From the NCBI GenBank assembly GCA_037176905.1, contig JBBBWG010020112.1, positions 1 to 64,000 of the forward strand: DNA of 64,000 bases, in the 5' to 3' direction. The DNA is from Azolla pinnata. Lineage: Eukaryota; Streptophyta; Polypodiopsida; Salviniales; Salviniaceae. Positions within the stretch are counted from its first letter, which is position 1. The number at the start of each line of letters is the position of its first letter. Both the position numbers and the translations under genes were made by a program. A model generated the notes under the pieces. The model was not told the origin of the DNA and ran no database searches. It saw only the letters and a list, made by a program, of their open reading frames with translations. Positions 38,161 to 49,535 of this stretch are shown here, one piece after another.

Positions 38161-40079
38161 GCTCTCTCTTTTCTCTTACTTGCAAATATGTCGAAGTTAT
38201 CTTCTCTTTATCTATTTGTGGTTAACCCCCTCTCTAAACCAAGGCTTTTTCTTTTGCTTTCTTTATATAAAAAATAAGATTTTAAAAATTTTGCAAACCA
38301 TTAAAAAAAACCAAGTTTAGTAGGTCTACTACTCATCTCCTTGGACACTGTCAACCCATCTACCTCATACCAATATCCTTTATGTGACTTTATTGTTAGG
38401 TATATGTAATCTATAAAAACGACTAATGCTTATGAATCTATAAACTCTAAAGTGGAAAAGTCCCCTACATTATTAGGGCCAGACAACTCAATATAAATAT
38501 ACTTTAATAAAAATATATATTCGGTTAAAGCACTCAAAGGAAGTGAAGTAAGATGCTTTGGAGATTGACCCCCTACTTTTCTTTGTTTCGTTTCACTTTA
38601 TTTCTCTATATCTTCAACTAGTTTGCGACGAAAGCAAAACATTGCAAAGTCTTGACTGTCAAACAATCAAAAGCAAATTACTTCCCAAAATTAAGCACTA
38701 GAAATATGAGTATATACATGTGTACAAGCACTAGAGATACACACGACATGTGTACAAGCACTAGAGATACACACGACATGTGTACAATGTGTGTTGAATT
38801 GATTTTACTTAATCTTGTAATATGAAAGATACATAAAAATCATTAAATAAAAAAGGTAGTAATAATAAATATATATGTATATAGATACACACTAGTATAA
38901 ATTGTGTTTATCTATATCACCTTAAAGACTGCGGCAATTTCCACCCAACCAAGCCAACCAAAAAAAAGATAAAAGAAATTTAAAAACAAAAGAAAGAGAG
39001 GGACATTTGTAAAGAAGCCTAAAAGCAAATAAAAAGATGACAAAAAAAGGGCAACCCAAGTGAAAAAAACAGATCCTAAAAAGATTCAATAAAAGATTTG
39101 TCAATGAAAGATTCAACAACCTGTCGACCGATTGATAATAAGGCCTTAAGTTATTTTCCGTGCTTCTGAATTTCCATAGCTAATAATCGATATGTTCATT
39201 AACGTCGGACATTTTTTACTTGCTTGCACCCTTCTTTGGGTGTATCTAATTTGACTAGCTTCCGACTCATTATTTAAAGATTGTCATCTTGTCCTATAAG
39301 CCTAGGTAGTACTAACCTTTTGATTGATTAAACTAAGTACTTCGATGGGGGGCACCAACAAATTTGCCATACATAGGTCAGTATCAAGTGGGGAGAGTTG
39401 GAGAATGTATATAGGTTTGGATTGTGTGCCTTAATCTTCTTAGTTAAGTAAAAAATAGGTTACTCGCACAAATTTTATTAAATAACTCATGAGAAAAATG
39501 TAATCCCAACCAAATGCACCAAAACAAACATCATTAATACAACAACCATCTAGGCATAGCATTTATGAGACAACAAAAAATGGTGCAAGATCAATGATTT
39601 CAATACACGATCTTTTTTTCACAACAAATTTGTCATACATAGGTCAATATCAAGTGGGAAGAGTTGGAGAATTTATACAGGGTTGGATTGTATGCCTAAT
39701 CTTCTTAGTTAAGTAAGAAACGGTTTACTCGCTCAAATGTAATTAAATAACCCATGAGAAAAATATAATCCAGACCAAATGCACCAAAACAAACATCACT
39801 AATACCATAAGCACCTAGACATGACATTTATGAGACAACAAAAAATGGTACAAAATCAATGATTTCAATACACGATCTTCGATACATAATTGTACTTTTG
39901 GTAATGTGGACTTGAAAATCCGCAAACATCCCATTTGTTTACGTAGTTGGATTCCCGTATACGTTTTGTTAATGAGAACCTATTACCGTGGACGAGTTTT
40001 GTTCACGAGATGAAGATTACACGAAATTGTCAATCACGACAGTTGTATCTATCTTAGTCTGACTACATTTGACGAATTC

Positions 40080-41000
40080 TGGAGCGACTCAACATATTGC
40101 ACATGGCTTGATCTGCTTTGACACTCATACCTGACAACTTTCGGTTGTCATGAACCATATGAAGCTCCTACCATACGCATCCATTTTAACGTAAAAAGGC
40201 TTAGTTGGGTCAGGATGAAGAAGGATCGATGTTATAAAAGCTTATTTTAGCAAGTCGAATGTCGTTTGTGCTATTGTTGTCCATTCGAATGTAGTATCCT
40301 TGTGGGTAAGAGAAATGAAAGGTTATAAAATCAATGAAAATCCTTTGATAAAGCATCGATAAACATTGACAAAATCGAGAAATGATTGTACTTATTGTAC
40401 TCTAGTTGGAACATTCCACTCTCAAATATTCTTAACCTTCCGTGTGATTCCTTGTATTCAGATAACATACCCAAGGAACTCTATAGAAGTACGATCAAAT
40501 TCACACTTTTCACTTTAGCGTATAGTCTATGTTCTTGAAGTTTGATAAGAACTAACCTGACATGGTGAGTGTACTTCTTTATATTCAAAGAGAATAACAA
40601 GATGTCATCAAGATATATTATATTAAAGTGATCTAGATATTTTCGAAAGATGTCATTTATCAAATGTTGAAATACCATCGAAGCATTAGTGAGACCAAAA
40701 GGCATTACCTTATACTTGAAATAATCGTAATACATTCAAAAGACGGTTTTTCATTAATCTCTAGGTTTGATTCGCACCAAATTGTATGTTCCTCGAAATC
40801 GATCTTAGAGAAAATTCGTAAAGTTCAGAGTCGATCCAATAGCTCTAGGATGAGAGGTAATGGGTAGCGGTTATGAATAGTAATTTTGTTTAAACCCTAA
40901 TAATCGACACAGAGGCGTAAGGAGCCATCTTTCTTCTTCACAAACAGTATTAGAACTCTTACTGGTGATTTGGAAGGTTGAATAAAACCCTTTTAAAGAT
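40080..41000 (-). mobile_element. Ty3/Gypsy LTR-retrotransposon fossil (RT-RNase H part)
   Basis: The minus strand shows reverse-transcriptase wording of the Ty3/Gypsy family, including the YLDDIL active-site region and the VMPFGLTNA phrase (within 40481-40735). Upstream there are remnants of the conserved core of the domain (about 40830-40960), and downstream the start of the RNase H region (about 40080-40480). No LTR, integrase or gag could be delimited. The element is old and broken in several places, a fossil only. Confidence 0.85.
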
Positions 41001-41323
41001 TCTTGTCGAGTTAATTCTATATATATTGACATTTACATCATGATCCTATATTTAATCAATCAACTAGAATAACTAACTCTGTAGACAAGGTCGTCAGTTT
41101 GAAACCCGTCTATATGACAGCGATGATAAAAAAGGAAAGTCATCCCATGTCTGATAAAAGTTCTATTTCAGACGCCTCTAACTTTCCTTGTATGTTAACA
41201 TAGCGGCTTTATGATTCTCAATAGGAAGAGTCTTATTCTTCCATTACCATCCCACACCAGGACTTCCAAATGACCCAAAGCAAAAGTCTGCAGGGAGGAT
41301 CTTCTCTACCTATATACCATACA

Positions 41324-41660
41324 GTGTCATCTTTTTCTACCTANNNNNNNNNNNNNNNNNNNNNNNNNNNNNNNNNNNNNNNNNNNNNNNNNNNNNNNNN
41401 NNNNNNNNNNNNNNNNNNNNNNNNNNNNNNNNNNNNNNNNNNNGCAAGGCCTTAATATTTCTGTCTTTCTTTGCAAAAACGCTGTCTATATATATCGGCA
41501 TTTTTATTATTTCAGTTTGATGTCACAAAAGTAACAGAGTGTCATCTTTTTCTACCTAGCAAGGCCTTAATATTTCTGTCTTTCTTTGCAAAAACGCTGT
41601 CTATATATATCGGCATTTTTATTATTTCAGTTTGAGGTCACAAAAGTAACAGAGAAAGTG
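41324..41660. repeat. 115-bp tandem repeat interrupted by the assembly gap
   Basis: The unit starting GCAAGGCCTTAATATTTCTG occurs at 41444 and again at 41559. The 20 bases before the gap (ending TTTTTCTACCTA) equal the 20 bases before the second copy, so a third unit abuts the gap. Confidence 0.92.
41344..41443. other. Assembly gap of 100 N
   Basis: Exactly 100 undetermined bases, a conventional scaffold-gap size rather than a measured length. Confidence 1.
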
Positions 41661-42717
41661 GGAAACGAACGCATGTGGACAACAAACATGCAAATGACAG
41701 AAAATTGAAGGACAAGATCGAAACAAAACAATCCCAAACAAAAGAAGGAATTGCGAACGAGAACACACAAATATAATTAATGGAAAGCCTGGTCATAAAG
41801 GCAGAATGTTGAAATATCGTGCCTAGCAATGTGCGTGCGGATGTGTGTATGTGTGCCTGCTTAATTAGCATAAGCAACTGATTTGGCGATGGCCAATGTT
41901 CCACGTAATTAAACAAATGTGTGTGGCAAATCTGCCACTCATAACTCGTCGAGAATCTTTCTCGATTCGGTGAGAGGCTCTGGCAACTTGTGGTGCGCAA
42001 TACGCCACATATATCCATCCATCCATCTATTCATCTATCTCCCTGTGTACCCATCTAGTCCATGAGAAAGATCTTGGATTCTAGAAGCAAGGGAGGCCAT
42101 TCAAAATGGGCAAAGAAAACACAGGCATTCCCCTTTGAATGATTTGGTTTAGGCATTTATTATTATAAAGACCTCTCCAAGTCAGATCCATTATTGTTGG
42201 ATCCATTTGTTTATAAGCCATCATTGTTTACTGGGTCCATTCTTCTGACGGTATTTCGTATCGCTTGCCAGAAGGCTATAGTTTTTGCTCGCCAGTAGGC
42301 TACATGTAGTCTTACGCTCGAATGCTAGGTCTTGAATAACAGTGTTGGTTTGTCTGGACTCTTTCAACCCAAGACCGCTTGCTTCCAGACAGAGAGTTAT
42401 CACTATCGCTCTCGATTTCGGTTGTTCCAGACTCTTTATCTATCCCCATCGTCTACCTGCCTGTACTCGTGACGCAATCGCCAGTGAAATGCTGAAACGT
42501 GCATAGCACTCCGATCCGTAACGTACGCATCGTCGACCGAATGTTTCCGCTGTACGTGATCCGATCCGGGTTCTCTAACACAATCGCATCTACTCAACAA
42601 CATTTGCTGATAGAAACAACAGGGGGTGGTGGTAAAAAGAAAAAACAATTAAAAGAATCAGGTGAATAATGGAACCAAATCTCTCTCTCATGTCGATTTC
42701 CCTTTGCGATCTTGTCG
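41661..42717. other. Intergenic, nothing recognised
   Basis: No coding potential beyond short open frames. CATC/TATC short tracts occur near 42010-42040. Confidence 0.45.
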
Positions 42718-42755
42718 TAGGGTTTAGGGTTTAGGGTTTAGGGTTTAGGGTTTTT
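42718..42755. repeat. Interstitial telomeric repeat
   Basis: About five TAGGGTT heptamers in G-strand orientation, ending in a T run, 234 bases beyond the stop codon of the RUP-like gene. Confidence 0.93.
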
Positions 42756-42988
42756 AGGTTGCCTGCCACCTTCTGTGGCTGCAACTTCAGAGCAATTCGT
42801 TTATTTACAAAAGGTCTCGCCCCGTGTATCTGTCGATCGATCGGTCGATCGATCTTTGTAGCTCCTTCTCCAGCATCTTACAAGCAATCCATTTCCAAAA
42901 CGCTGGTGACTCCGATCCATACTTCCCAGAGCCCCCAGGTCGGCAACATATCGTGTATATAGGCAAACGGAGAGACAGGCGAGCGCTT

Positions 42989-43780
42989 TCAAGGGCTACA
43001 CGAGCGGACGACGGCGAGCTGCAGAGTCCCTTGCGAATTCGCGGTGACCAGAGAATGCAGTTGCTCATGGCATCGGCGATGATGACGGCGGCGATGATGA
43101 TGGTGACGGTGGTGGTCGGAGGTTACGGACAATGGCGGGCCCCAGCACACGGCCCCGACGAATGCCATAGCCGAGCCTTCGTGCCGCAGCTTCCGATCCT
43201 GGTCCATAGCCCTGATCCTCGCCGTCGTCGTCGTCGTGGTCTCGGACCGCAAGAAGGTAGATCCATCATCCCCATCCCCATCTGTGCTGCTGCTGGAGCC
43301 ATGAGCTCTCCATCTCTTGGCCTGCACTGCTGCTGCAACTGCTGGTGCTGGTGCTGGTGATGGTGATGGTGATCGTAGCGGTGATGGTGATGGTGGTGAC
43401 GGTGATTCTAGTGCAGGGAAGCTCATCCTCCACAATGGCCTGCTGCTGCTCCCTGACATGTCGTAGACGTAGACCTCGTTGTCCTCCGATCCGCACGCGA
43501 TCAGCCCCTCGCCGCTCAACACCGACAGCCCCACGAAGTTCTTCACGTTGCGGTGGCCCCCGAACACCCTCCTCATCCTGCTCCTGCTCCTGCTCCTGCT
43601 GCTGCCGCCGCCGCAGGAGTAGTAGTAATCGGAGGATGGATCGAGGCGAAGTCTTCCGGCTTGCTTGCAAGCATTGGATATGGAGGATCCTGATGATGCT
43701 GATTCAGATGTGGTCGCTGCTGCTGCTGCTGCTGATTCAGATGTGGTCGCTGTTGCTGCTGCTGATTCAGATGTGGTCGT

Positions 43781-43812
<32 letters not shown>

Positions 43813-45938
43813 ATTCAGATGTGGTCGTTGTTGTTGCTGTTGCTGTTGCTGCTGTTGAGAACGATGGCGATGGCGATGGCGATGATGCTGAAGATGAAGA
43901 TGATGATGATGATGATGATGATGGAGGAGAGGTGCTGAATCCGCGCCAGGTTCTGTGCGAGCTCGAGACATCCCACAGCCGCACCGTGCTGTCGATCGAT
44001 GCCGACACCAGCTCGCCCTCGCCATGGAACCTCACATAGCTCGCGGCTCTCTCATGGCCTTGCAGGCACAGCAGCGGCGAATCCAGCCTCCGCAGATCGT
44101 ACAGGAAGACGTTGGAATCCGCGCAGGCTATGGCGACCTTGCCGGGGCTTCCGTCTCCGCTGAACTGCGCGCAGCAGACGCAGCTGCTCCCTGGCGATCT
44201 GATGACCCCGACGCTTCTCTCGCAGCCATAGCTCCATAGCCGCACCGTGCAATCTCCCGACGCAGAAGCGCAGAGGGAAGGGAGCCAGCGGCTGTAGTCG
44301 ATGCTCCATATCCGCTGCCCGTTGTGCTCGTCCCTCTCGCTCAGGCACAGGCCTTGCTCCACGTCCCATTCTGTCACAACGCCATCGTAATCTCCGCATC
44401 CGATCACGTGGCTTCCTGTCAGAGGCCTCCATTTCAAGCTGCTGAGCTTCGCCGGCGTGCAGATCAGTCTGGATGATGCTTCTTCGTGGTTCATGATCCT
44501 CACGCCGTCACATCGGCTGCGCCGAGAGCCATGGATATGGCCCTGGCGCTTCGCCATGCCTGCGGAGACCTTGCGCCTGCTACTACTCCGCGAGCACGAG
44601 ATCCTCCTGCCTCTCCTTCTCGCTCTTCTTTGATTCGAAGCTTCCAGATTGAATTCAGAAAGAGAGGAAGACGACGATGACGACGACGACGACGACGATG
44701 TCGAGCTGTTAGATCTATGCAGACAATCGGCATGCCTTTCTTCTGCATAATCTTCGTCTTCGTCTTCGTCGTCATCATGTGCTTCTTCTTCTCCTTCAGA
44801 TGCTTCTTCATAGCCATTTTCATCTGAATCTGCTGCTGCTGCTTCTTCTTCTTCTTCTGCTTCTGCCATGGCTGCTTCTAGTGCGAGGCTGTCGGTGAAA
44901 TTGTTGAAGGAGTAGACTCTGATCTTGCGAGCGATGCCGCCAGTGGCAAAGAAAGATCCAGACTCGTCGAAATCGATGGCGCCGATGACATCGGACGACA
45001 GAGAGCGTGGCTTCGCCTGTATGGAGGCGACCACACGGAAAGACCATTTCTTGGAGCTACCATGGCCAGCAGTAGTAATGTCCGATCCACGGAGATCGCC
45101 AGAGAAACCATGGCCAGCGGTATTAGCCATATCTGATCCACAGAGGTCGCCGGAGAAACCATGGCTAGCGGTAGAAGCCATATCTGATCCGCAAAGATCG
45201 CCAGAGAAACCATGTCTAGCGGCATAAGCCATATCTGATCCGCGGAGATCGCCTGAGAAACCATGGCTAGCGGCATAAGCCATATCTGATCCGCGGAGAT
45301 CGCCTGAGAAACCATGGCTAGCGGTAGAAGCCATATCTGATCCGCAAAGATCGCCAGAGAAACCATGTCTAGCGGCATACGCCATATCTGATCCGCGGAG
45401 ATCGCCTGAGAAACCATGGCTAGCGGCATAAGCCATATCTGATCCGCGGAGATCGCCTGAGAAACCATGGCTAGCGGTAGAAGCCATATCTGATCCGCGG
45501 AGATCGCCTGAGAAACCATGGCTTCCGGTAGAAGCCATATCTGATCCACGGAGATCGCCTGAGAAACCATGGCTAGCGGTAGAAGCCATATCTGATCCGC
45601 AGAGATCACCAGAGAAACCATGGCTATAGTCTGCCGACGCGTTCATGATACCATGACAGATTACTGGATCGTCATTACAGGAAATGAGAGCAAGAGCTCC
45701 ATGGCCTGCGAAGATGCCTTCTTCCTCCTCGGTTGCGGAATCTGAGAAACGTGGGCTGTTCTTGACGCCATAATCGGCCGAGGAAGACGCTACCGTTGTA
45801 ACTGGACTAGTTGCAGCACAATGCGGCAGAAAAGGGAAAGAATCCATGGAGCTTGGAAGTTCGTTACCTCGGGATCTCGGCGACAATCCTTGGCAAAGAT
45901 CAGCACGAGCAAGGCCATCGCTGCAACTGTGGCAGCGC

Positions 45939-45970
<32 letters not shown>

Positions 45971-46129
45971 CCGATCGACACTGGGTGAATCGGAGGAAGA
46001 AGACGAGGAAGAAATCCTGTCTGGCCTGCTCCTGGTAGCAGTGCACCAAGACGGCTCTTTGACGATTATGTCTGTGGGAAGGAGGACGGTGGTGTCGCCA
46101 TGGACGTAATCCTCGGAGCTCACCTGCAT
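42989..46129 (-). CDS. RUP: RUP-like WD40 repeat protein (UV-B photomorphogenesis repressor family), enlarged
   Basis: A single-exon 1046-residue protein whose WD40 part matches Arabidopsis RUP1/RUP2, which bind UVR8 and return it to the inactive dimer, damping UV-B signalling. Family wording: DVIGAIDFDESGSFFATGGI followed by ARKIRVY (about residue 380), ICTPAKLSSLKWRP and GCGDYDGVVTEWDVE (about 555-590), SIDYSRW (about 607), ADSNVFLYDLRRLDSP (about 670), YVRFHGEGELVSASIDSTVR (about 700), FVGLSVLSGEGLIACGSEDN (about 865) and FVGAVCWGPP (about 1000). Flowering-plant RUPs are under 400 residues. The extra length is an N-terminal region of about 370 residues with poly-S, poly-H and an 11-copy repeat, plus S/T/A-rich insertions between blades. 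The ATG at 46129 is the first in frame. Orthology to RUP is good; activity in UV-B signalling is inferred. Confidence 0.9.
45064..45625 (-). repeat. 51-bp coding tandem repeat, 11 copies
   Basis: Residues about 169-355 of the RUP-like protein are eleven units of 17 residues built on SHGFSGDLRGSDMASTA, varying at R/C, S/Y, T/A and S/R/G positions. The order of variants repeats (AYAA, AYAA, ASTA twice), showing that triplets of units were themselves duplicated. Confidence 0.95.
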
Positions 46130-46605
46130 TCTAAGAAGGGAAGCGAGGGGGGCTATGCTAGCAGTGCGACACTGCTAGGAGTAGGCTGTGTCGATGCGCA
46201 GGAACAGATGGAAGCAACCATGGAGAGAGGACGGAAGGCGATGGAATCTGGCGATGGAATGATAGATTCAGGTCTGAGCGATGGTTCCAAGCGTCGGATG
46301 CAGCAGATCTGAGAGGATTTGATAAGCTTGGGGAAGAAGGACGAGAGATCCTTGTTTTTGTTCTGTGCACGGGGGAGGGAGGAGCTACAATGGCGATGGC
46401 TATGGCGATGGAAAGCTCGTGCGTCTGTGTGTTCTGTGTTCTGCTGCAGGCAGGAGAAAGGAAGGGATTTGTGCCGTGTGTTAAATTGTTGGCGATGGCT
46501 ATGGCGATGGAAAGCGACGCTGACAGAGAAGAAGAGCGAAGGAGATGAAGGAATTCGATACGGTCAGGGAGGATCTGGCGGGTGGAATCGGACGGCCCGG
46601 GGGGC

Positions 46606-46757
46606 GCCACGTCAGGCGGGGGGAATCTGGGGATCCCGCCCGCATCCAACGGCGGAGAGGCGTCCTGCCACGCTGGCCGATCCACAGCCACAAGCGGCTC
46701 CCGCGCGCGCCACGCCACGTCACGGTGGCGGGAAATATCCCCGCGCCGCGCCACGTG
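46606..46757. promoter_or_regulatory. Cluster of ACGT elements incl. a G-box upstream of RUP-like gene
   Basis: CCACGTCA-type cores occur at 46607-46614 and 46716-46723, and a palindromic G-box CACGTG at 46752-46757, between about 480 and 630 bases upstream of the start codon at 46129. These are bZIP (HY5-type) binding sites. RUP genes in Arabidopsis are induced by UV-B through HY5, so the cluster fits, but occupancy is inferred. Confidence 0.5.
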
Positions 46758-46797
46758 TCGGATCCAGGATCGATCTCCCGCCACGAGCCGGGGCAAT

Positions 46798-47150
46798 GGC
46801 AGCCGTAGGATATGCATGTACGTAGGCATGCATGCATGTATGCATGCATGTGTGTGTGCGTGCATGCATGTAAGTATGCATGTGTGCCTGTGTGTATGTG
46901 TGTGTGCATGTATGTATGTATGTATGTATGCATGTATGTGTGCGTGTGCATGCATGCGCATCAAATCAGCATGTGATGATGGCAGCCGTAGGGTATGCAT
47001 GTACGTAGGCATGCACGTATGTATGCATGCATGTGTGTATGCGTGCATGCATGTAAGTATGCATGTGTGCCTGTGTGTATGTGTGTGTGCATGTATGTAT
47101 GTATGTATGTGTGCGTGTGCATGCATGCGCATCAAATCAGCATGTGATGG
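46798..47150. repeat. 183-bp tandem duplication of alternating purine-pyrimidine sequence
   Basis: Two copies, 46798-46980 and 46981-47150, each start GGCAGCCGTAGG and end ATCAAATCAGCATGTGATG. The interior is mainly GTATGCATGT and GTGTGT, which is prone to Z-DNA or cruciform structure. Open frames here are repeat artefacts. Confidence 0.92.
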
Positions 47151-47785
47151 TGCACGTCATGTACATGGCATGCAGAGAAAGAAAGATATATTAACATGTT
47201 CTTCAGGCTAATTTATTGACCAGTTGAGACTAAGCGTACGATTAATGTTTTGCGTATCGGTGCGGTGACGATTACCGATTCAGTCGTATCCCTAAACTTC
47301 GGTTTTTCTAGAGAGATAACGTTTGCTTGCTTTCTGGGGCTCGATCTCGATCGATTTATTTGCAAGAGGAGAAAACCAGATGCGGTTGGGGTCAGATCTG
47401 TGCCCACGTCGATCTGCGGTAAGCAAGTAAAAAAAAACGCCGGAAGCTGTGGGGGCAAATACGCTCGTTTTTACTGTGGAATCTTGAGTCCTTGACCGAC
47501 CGAACACGGAATAGACTCGGAACGAAATTCACGCTCCAACTGCTGAAATGCCAGATACGACAACAACAAGAAGAGAAACTCTCTTTCTCACTTCGCGACA
47601 CATAACTACTGGCAAACTGACGCAAACCGTCAGACTTTTGTTGGTAGAGCGTGCATCGGAGCGAGCCACGCAGGCGTCTCGTTGTCCGTAATATTTAGCG
47701 CGGCCGTGCACGCCTTCTTCCATTGATGGTGTACACTTGGAATGTCCTCCTCCATTACTTCCAATCTCGTAGCTTTTCCGAGCAC
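47151..47785. other. Intergenic with a third (TTTC)n-tailed terminus
   Basis: On the minus strand, 47172-47200 reads GAAGAACATGTTAATATATC followed by TTTC units, like the termini at 3231-3275 and about 22150. No gene was recognised in the rest. Confidence 0.4.
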
Positions 47786-47928
47786 CGCCATCATCGTCAT
47801 CATCATCATCATCACCATCATCACCATCAGCACCAGCACCATCATCATCACCATCATCATCATCATCACCATCATCACCATCAGCACCAACACCATCATC
47901 ATCACCATCATCATCATCACATCATCAG
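47786..47928. repeat. CAT/CAC trinucleotide tract
   Basis: About 140 bases of CATCATCACCATCAGCACCA-like repeat. It includes an internal duplication of about 60 bases. Confidence 0.95.
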
Positions 47929-49535
47929 GTGTCCACATCTATCCCCAGTCGATCCGACCCATCGATCGATCGATCGTCCCACCACCATATAATCGTCCCA
48001 CCACCATATAATCGTCCACAAATCCCTCGCCTCAGGAACCTTACAAGGAGGTTACAGGCATTAATGATGAGCTTGTGGAGGGGACAGTTGATGCATAGCG
48101 ACACGTTACATGATAGTCGCACACACATTCTCTGCCGATACCAACCTTTTCTCCTCCTCCTCCTCCTCCTCCTCCTCCTAATACCAACGATCGAATCGGA
48201 TCGGATCGATCATCGATGGCATTTATGGTCACTGTTTCCTATCGAACCTCTCGAACTTTCTCTTTCTTCTCTTATGTTTACGCGATCGTATGCATGGGCC
48301 ATGCATGCTCCCTCCTCGGTACCGATCATCACCTCGTCATCATTCGTTAACAACATGCATGCATTCATCCATACATACATACATACACACCTCATGCTTC
48401 AATGTGGTGAGTGAGTGGCTAGATCTTTTCCTTGCATCCGGATAAGGTGATGAAGCCGCAGACGATGATGATAGCATAGCATCTTGTGGTACCCCAACAT
48501 CAGATTGGCATTTGGCAATATCATGCAAGATTTCAGCGGTATACAAAGACAAGAAAACATGCTACCAGACCACTGGCTAGATGATTTGATTTCTTCTTTA
48601 GATGAGACAAGCATCGACAAACTGAAGGTGCGAAATGAAAGAAAGAATTCGTAGGAGGGTTCAGAAGAAGAACAAAGAAGTCGAGGTTATCGTTGAAGAA
48701 AGGAATGATTCATGTGGTGTGCATAGGTCAACCCAAAACCCAAAGAGATGCTGCCGAACGATTTGAGATCGAGGAAATATCTATGAAAGACTTTCTTCAT
48801 CATCAGATCTGATTCCGTGATGAAGATGAAAGTCCAGGCAAAACACAATGGTCAAGCAATCAAATGCCAGCCATTCATCCACCCATACCTGGCCCATACA
48901 ACAAACACCTCATTGGCCAATGGCAGTATATGGTAGATTCTTGGGCCCAAAGATGGTCCATGAAGGTTTCCATTGTGAGCCTTGTGGACATGGCTGTCTA
49001 CTCTTACCAGACCCACAATTGGCGAACTAAACAGTGCAAAGAAAGCTTTAGGTCATTTCATACATCTTCCTGATATTGTATAAGTTCAGCAGCACTATTT
49101 GCAAATTAGACATCATGAATTGAGCTCTTTGAACCAATAAAAGGAGAAAACCGAGCTTCTCAACATATTAATGAGGTGAAAAACATCACAGATTTCTTTG
49201 GAGATGGAGTAGGTATTATCTGTTGATTGCAGTTTTTTCTTGTTAATTTCTCAGCCGCCCGAATCACTATACATTCCAAGTTGGGTCATTTTGATCACAA
49301 AACTGAACAGGAGAAAGTCAAAGGTCAATGGTTTTATCAAGGCAGCCATGAAGGATTAGTAACAGGTACTGATGGCTATTACTACATGAGATGTTACACA
49401 TCCATGGTGGAAGGAACAAAGTTCATAAACTGTTGCAAGAGCTGCTTCTCGATGCATCCACCCACCATTAATTCTTGTCAACATCGTGCATCCATTGCTT
49501 TCATTCTACCAAAATGGCCTAAGAAAGATGTGCCT
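47929..49535. other. Intergenic between RUP-like and cyclin genes
   Basis: This contains a duplicated TCCCACCACCATATAATCG phrase (about 47976-48014), a CTC run at about 48151-48179 and ACATACATAC near 48372. No coding exon with a recognisable product was found. The last part is cyclin 3' flank. Confidence 0.5.

Larger units (their letters stand above)
31020..39890. repeat. AT-rich locus with about three degenerate tandem copies of a ~3.3-kb unit
   Basis: The same ordered landmarks occur three times: CAAAAGTCTTTATTGT at 31122, 34473 and 38050; CTCTAAACCAAGGCTTT at about 31280, 34660 and 38232; AATCTATAAACTCTAAAGTG at about 31481, 34870 and 38435; CAACCAAGCCAA at about 31940, 35360 and 38945. 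A block around 32116-32640 is present in copies 1 and 3 but missing from copy 2. A block of about 570 bases (33040-33600) is duplicated again at 33610-34140. Copies are clearly diverged. The reverse strand holds exon-like segments. The locus is very AT-rich and unlike the genes on either side. It may be an unknown transposon or a decayed gene family. Confidence 0.8.

Noticed and set aside
44878-45621. 247-codon minus-strand frame with periodic MVSQAISADQIW wording
   Set aside because: It is an alternative frame of the 51-bp repeat inside the RUP-like coding sequence. The WD40 protein is in the other frame.
46158-47135. 325-codon minus-strand open frame
   Set aside because: It runs through the duplicated GTATGCAT repeats and a GC-rich promoter, with H/T/Y-rich repeat translations and no recognisable domain. 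It is open because of the repeats.
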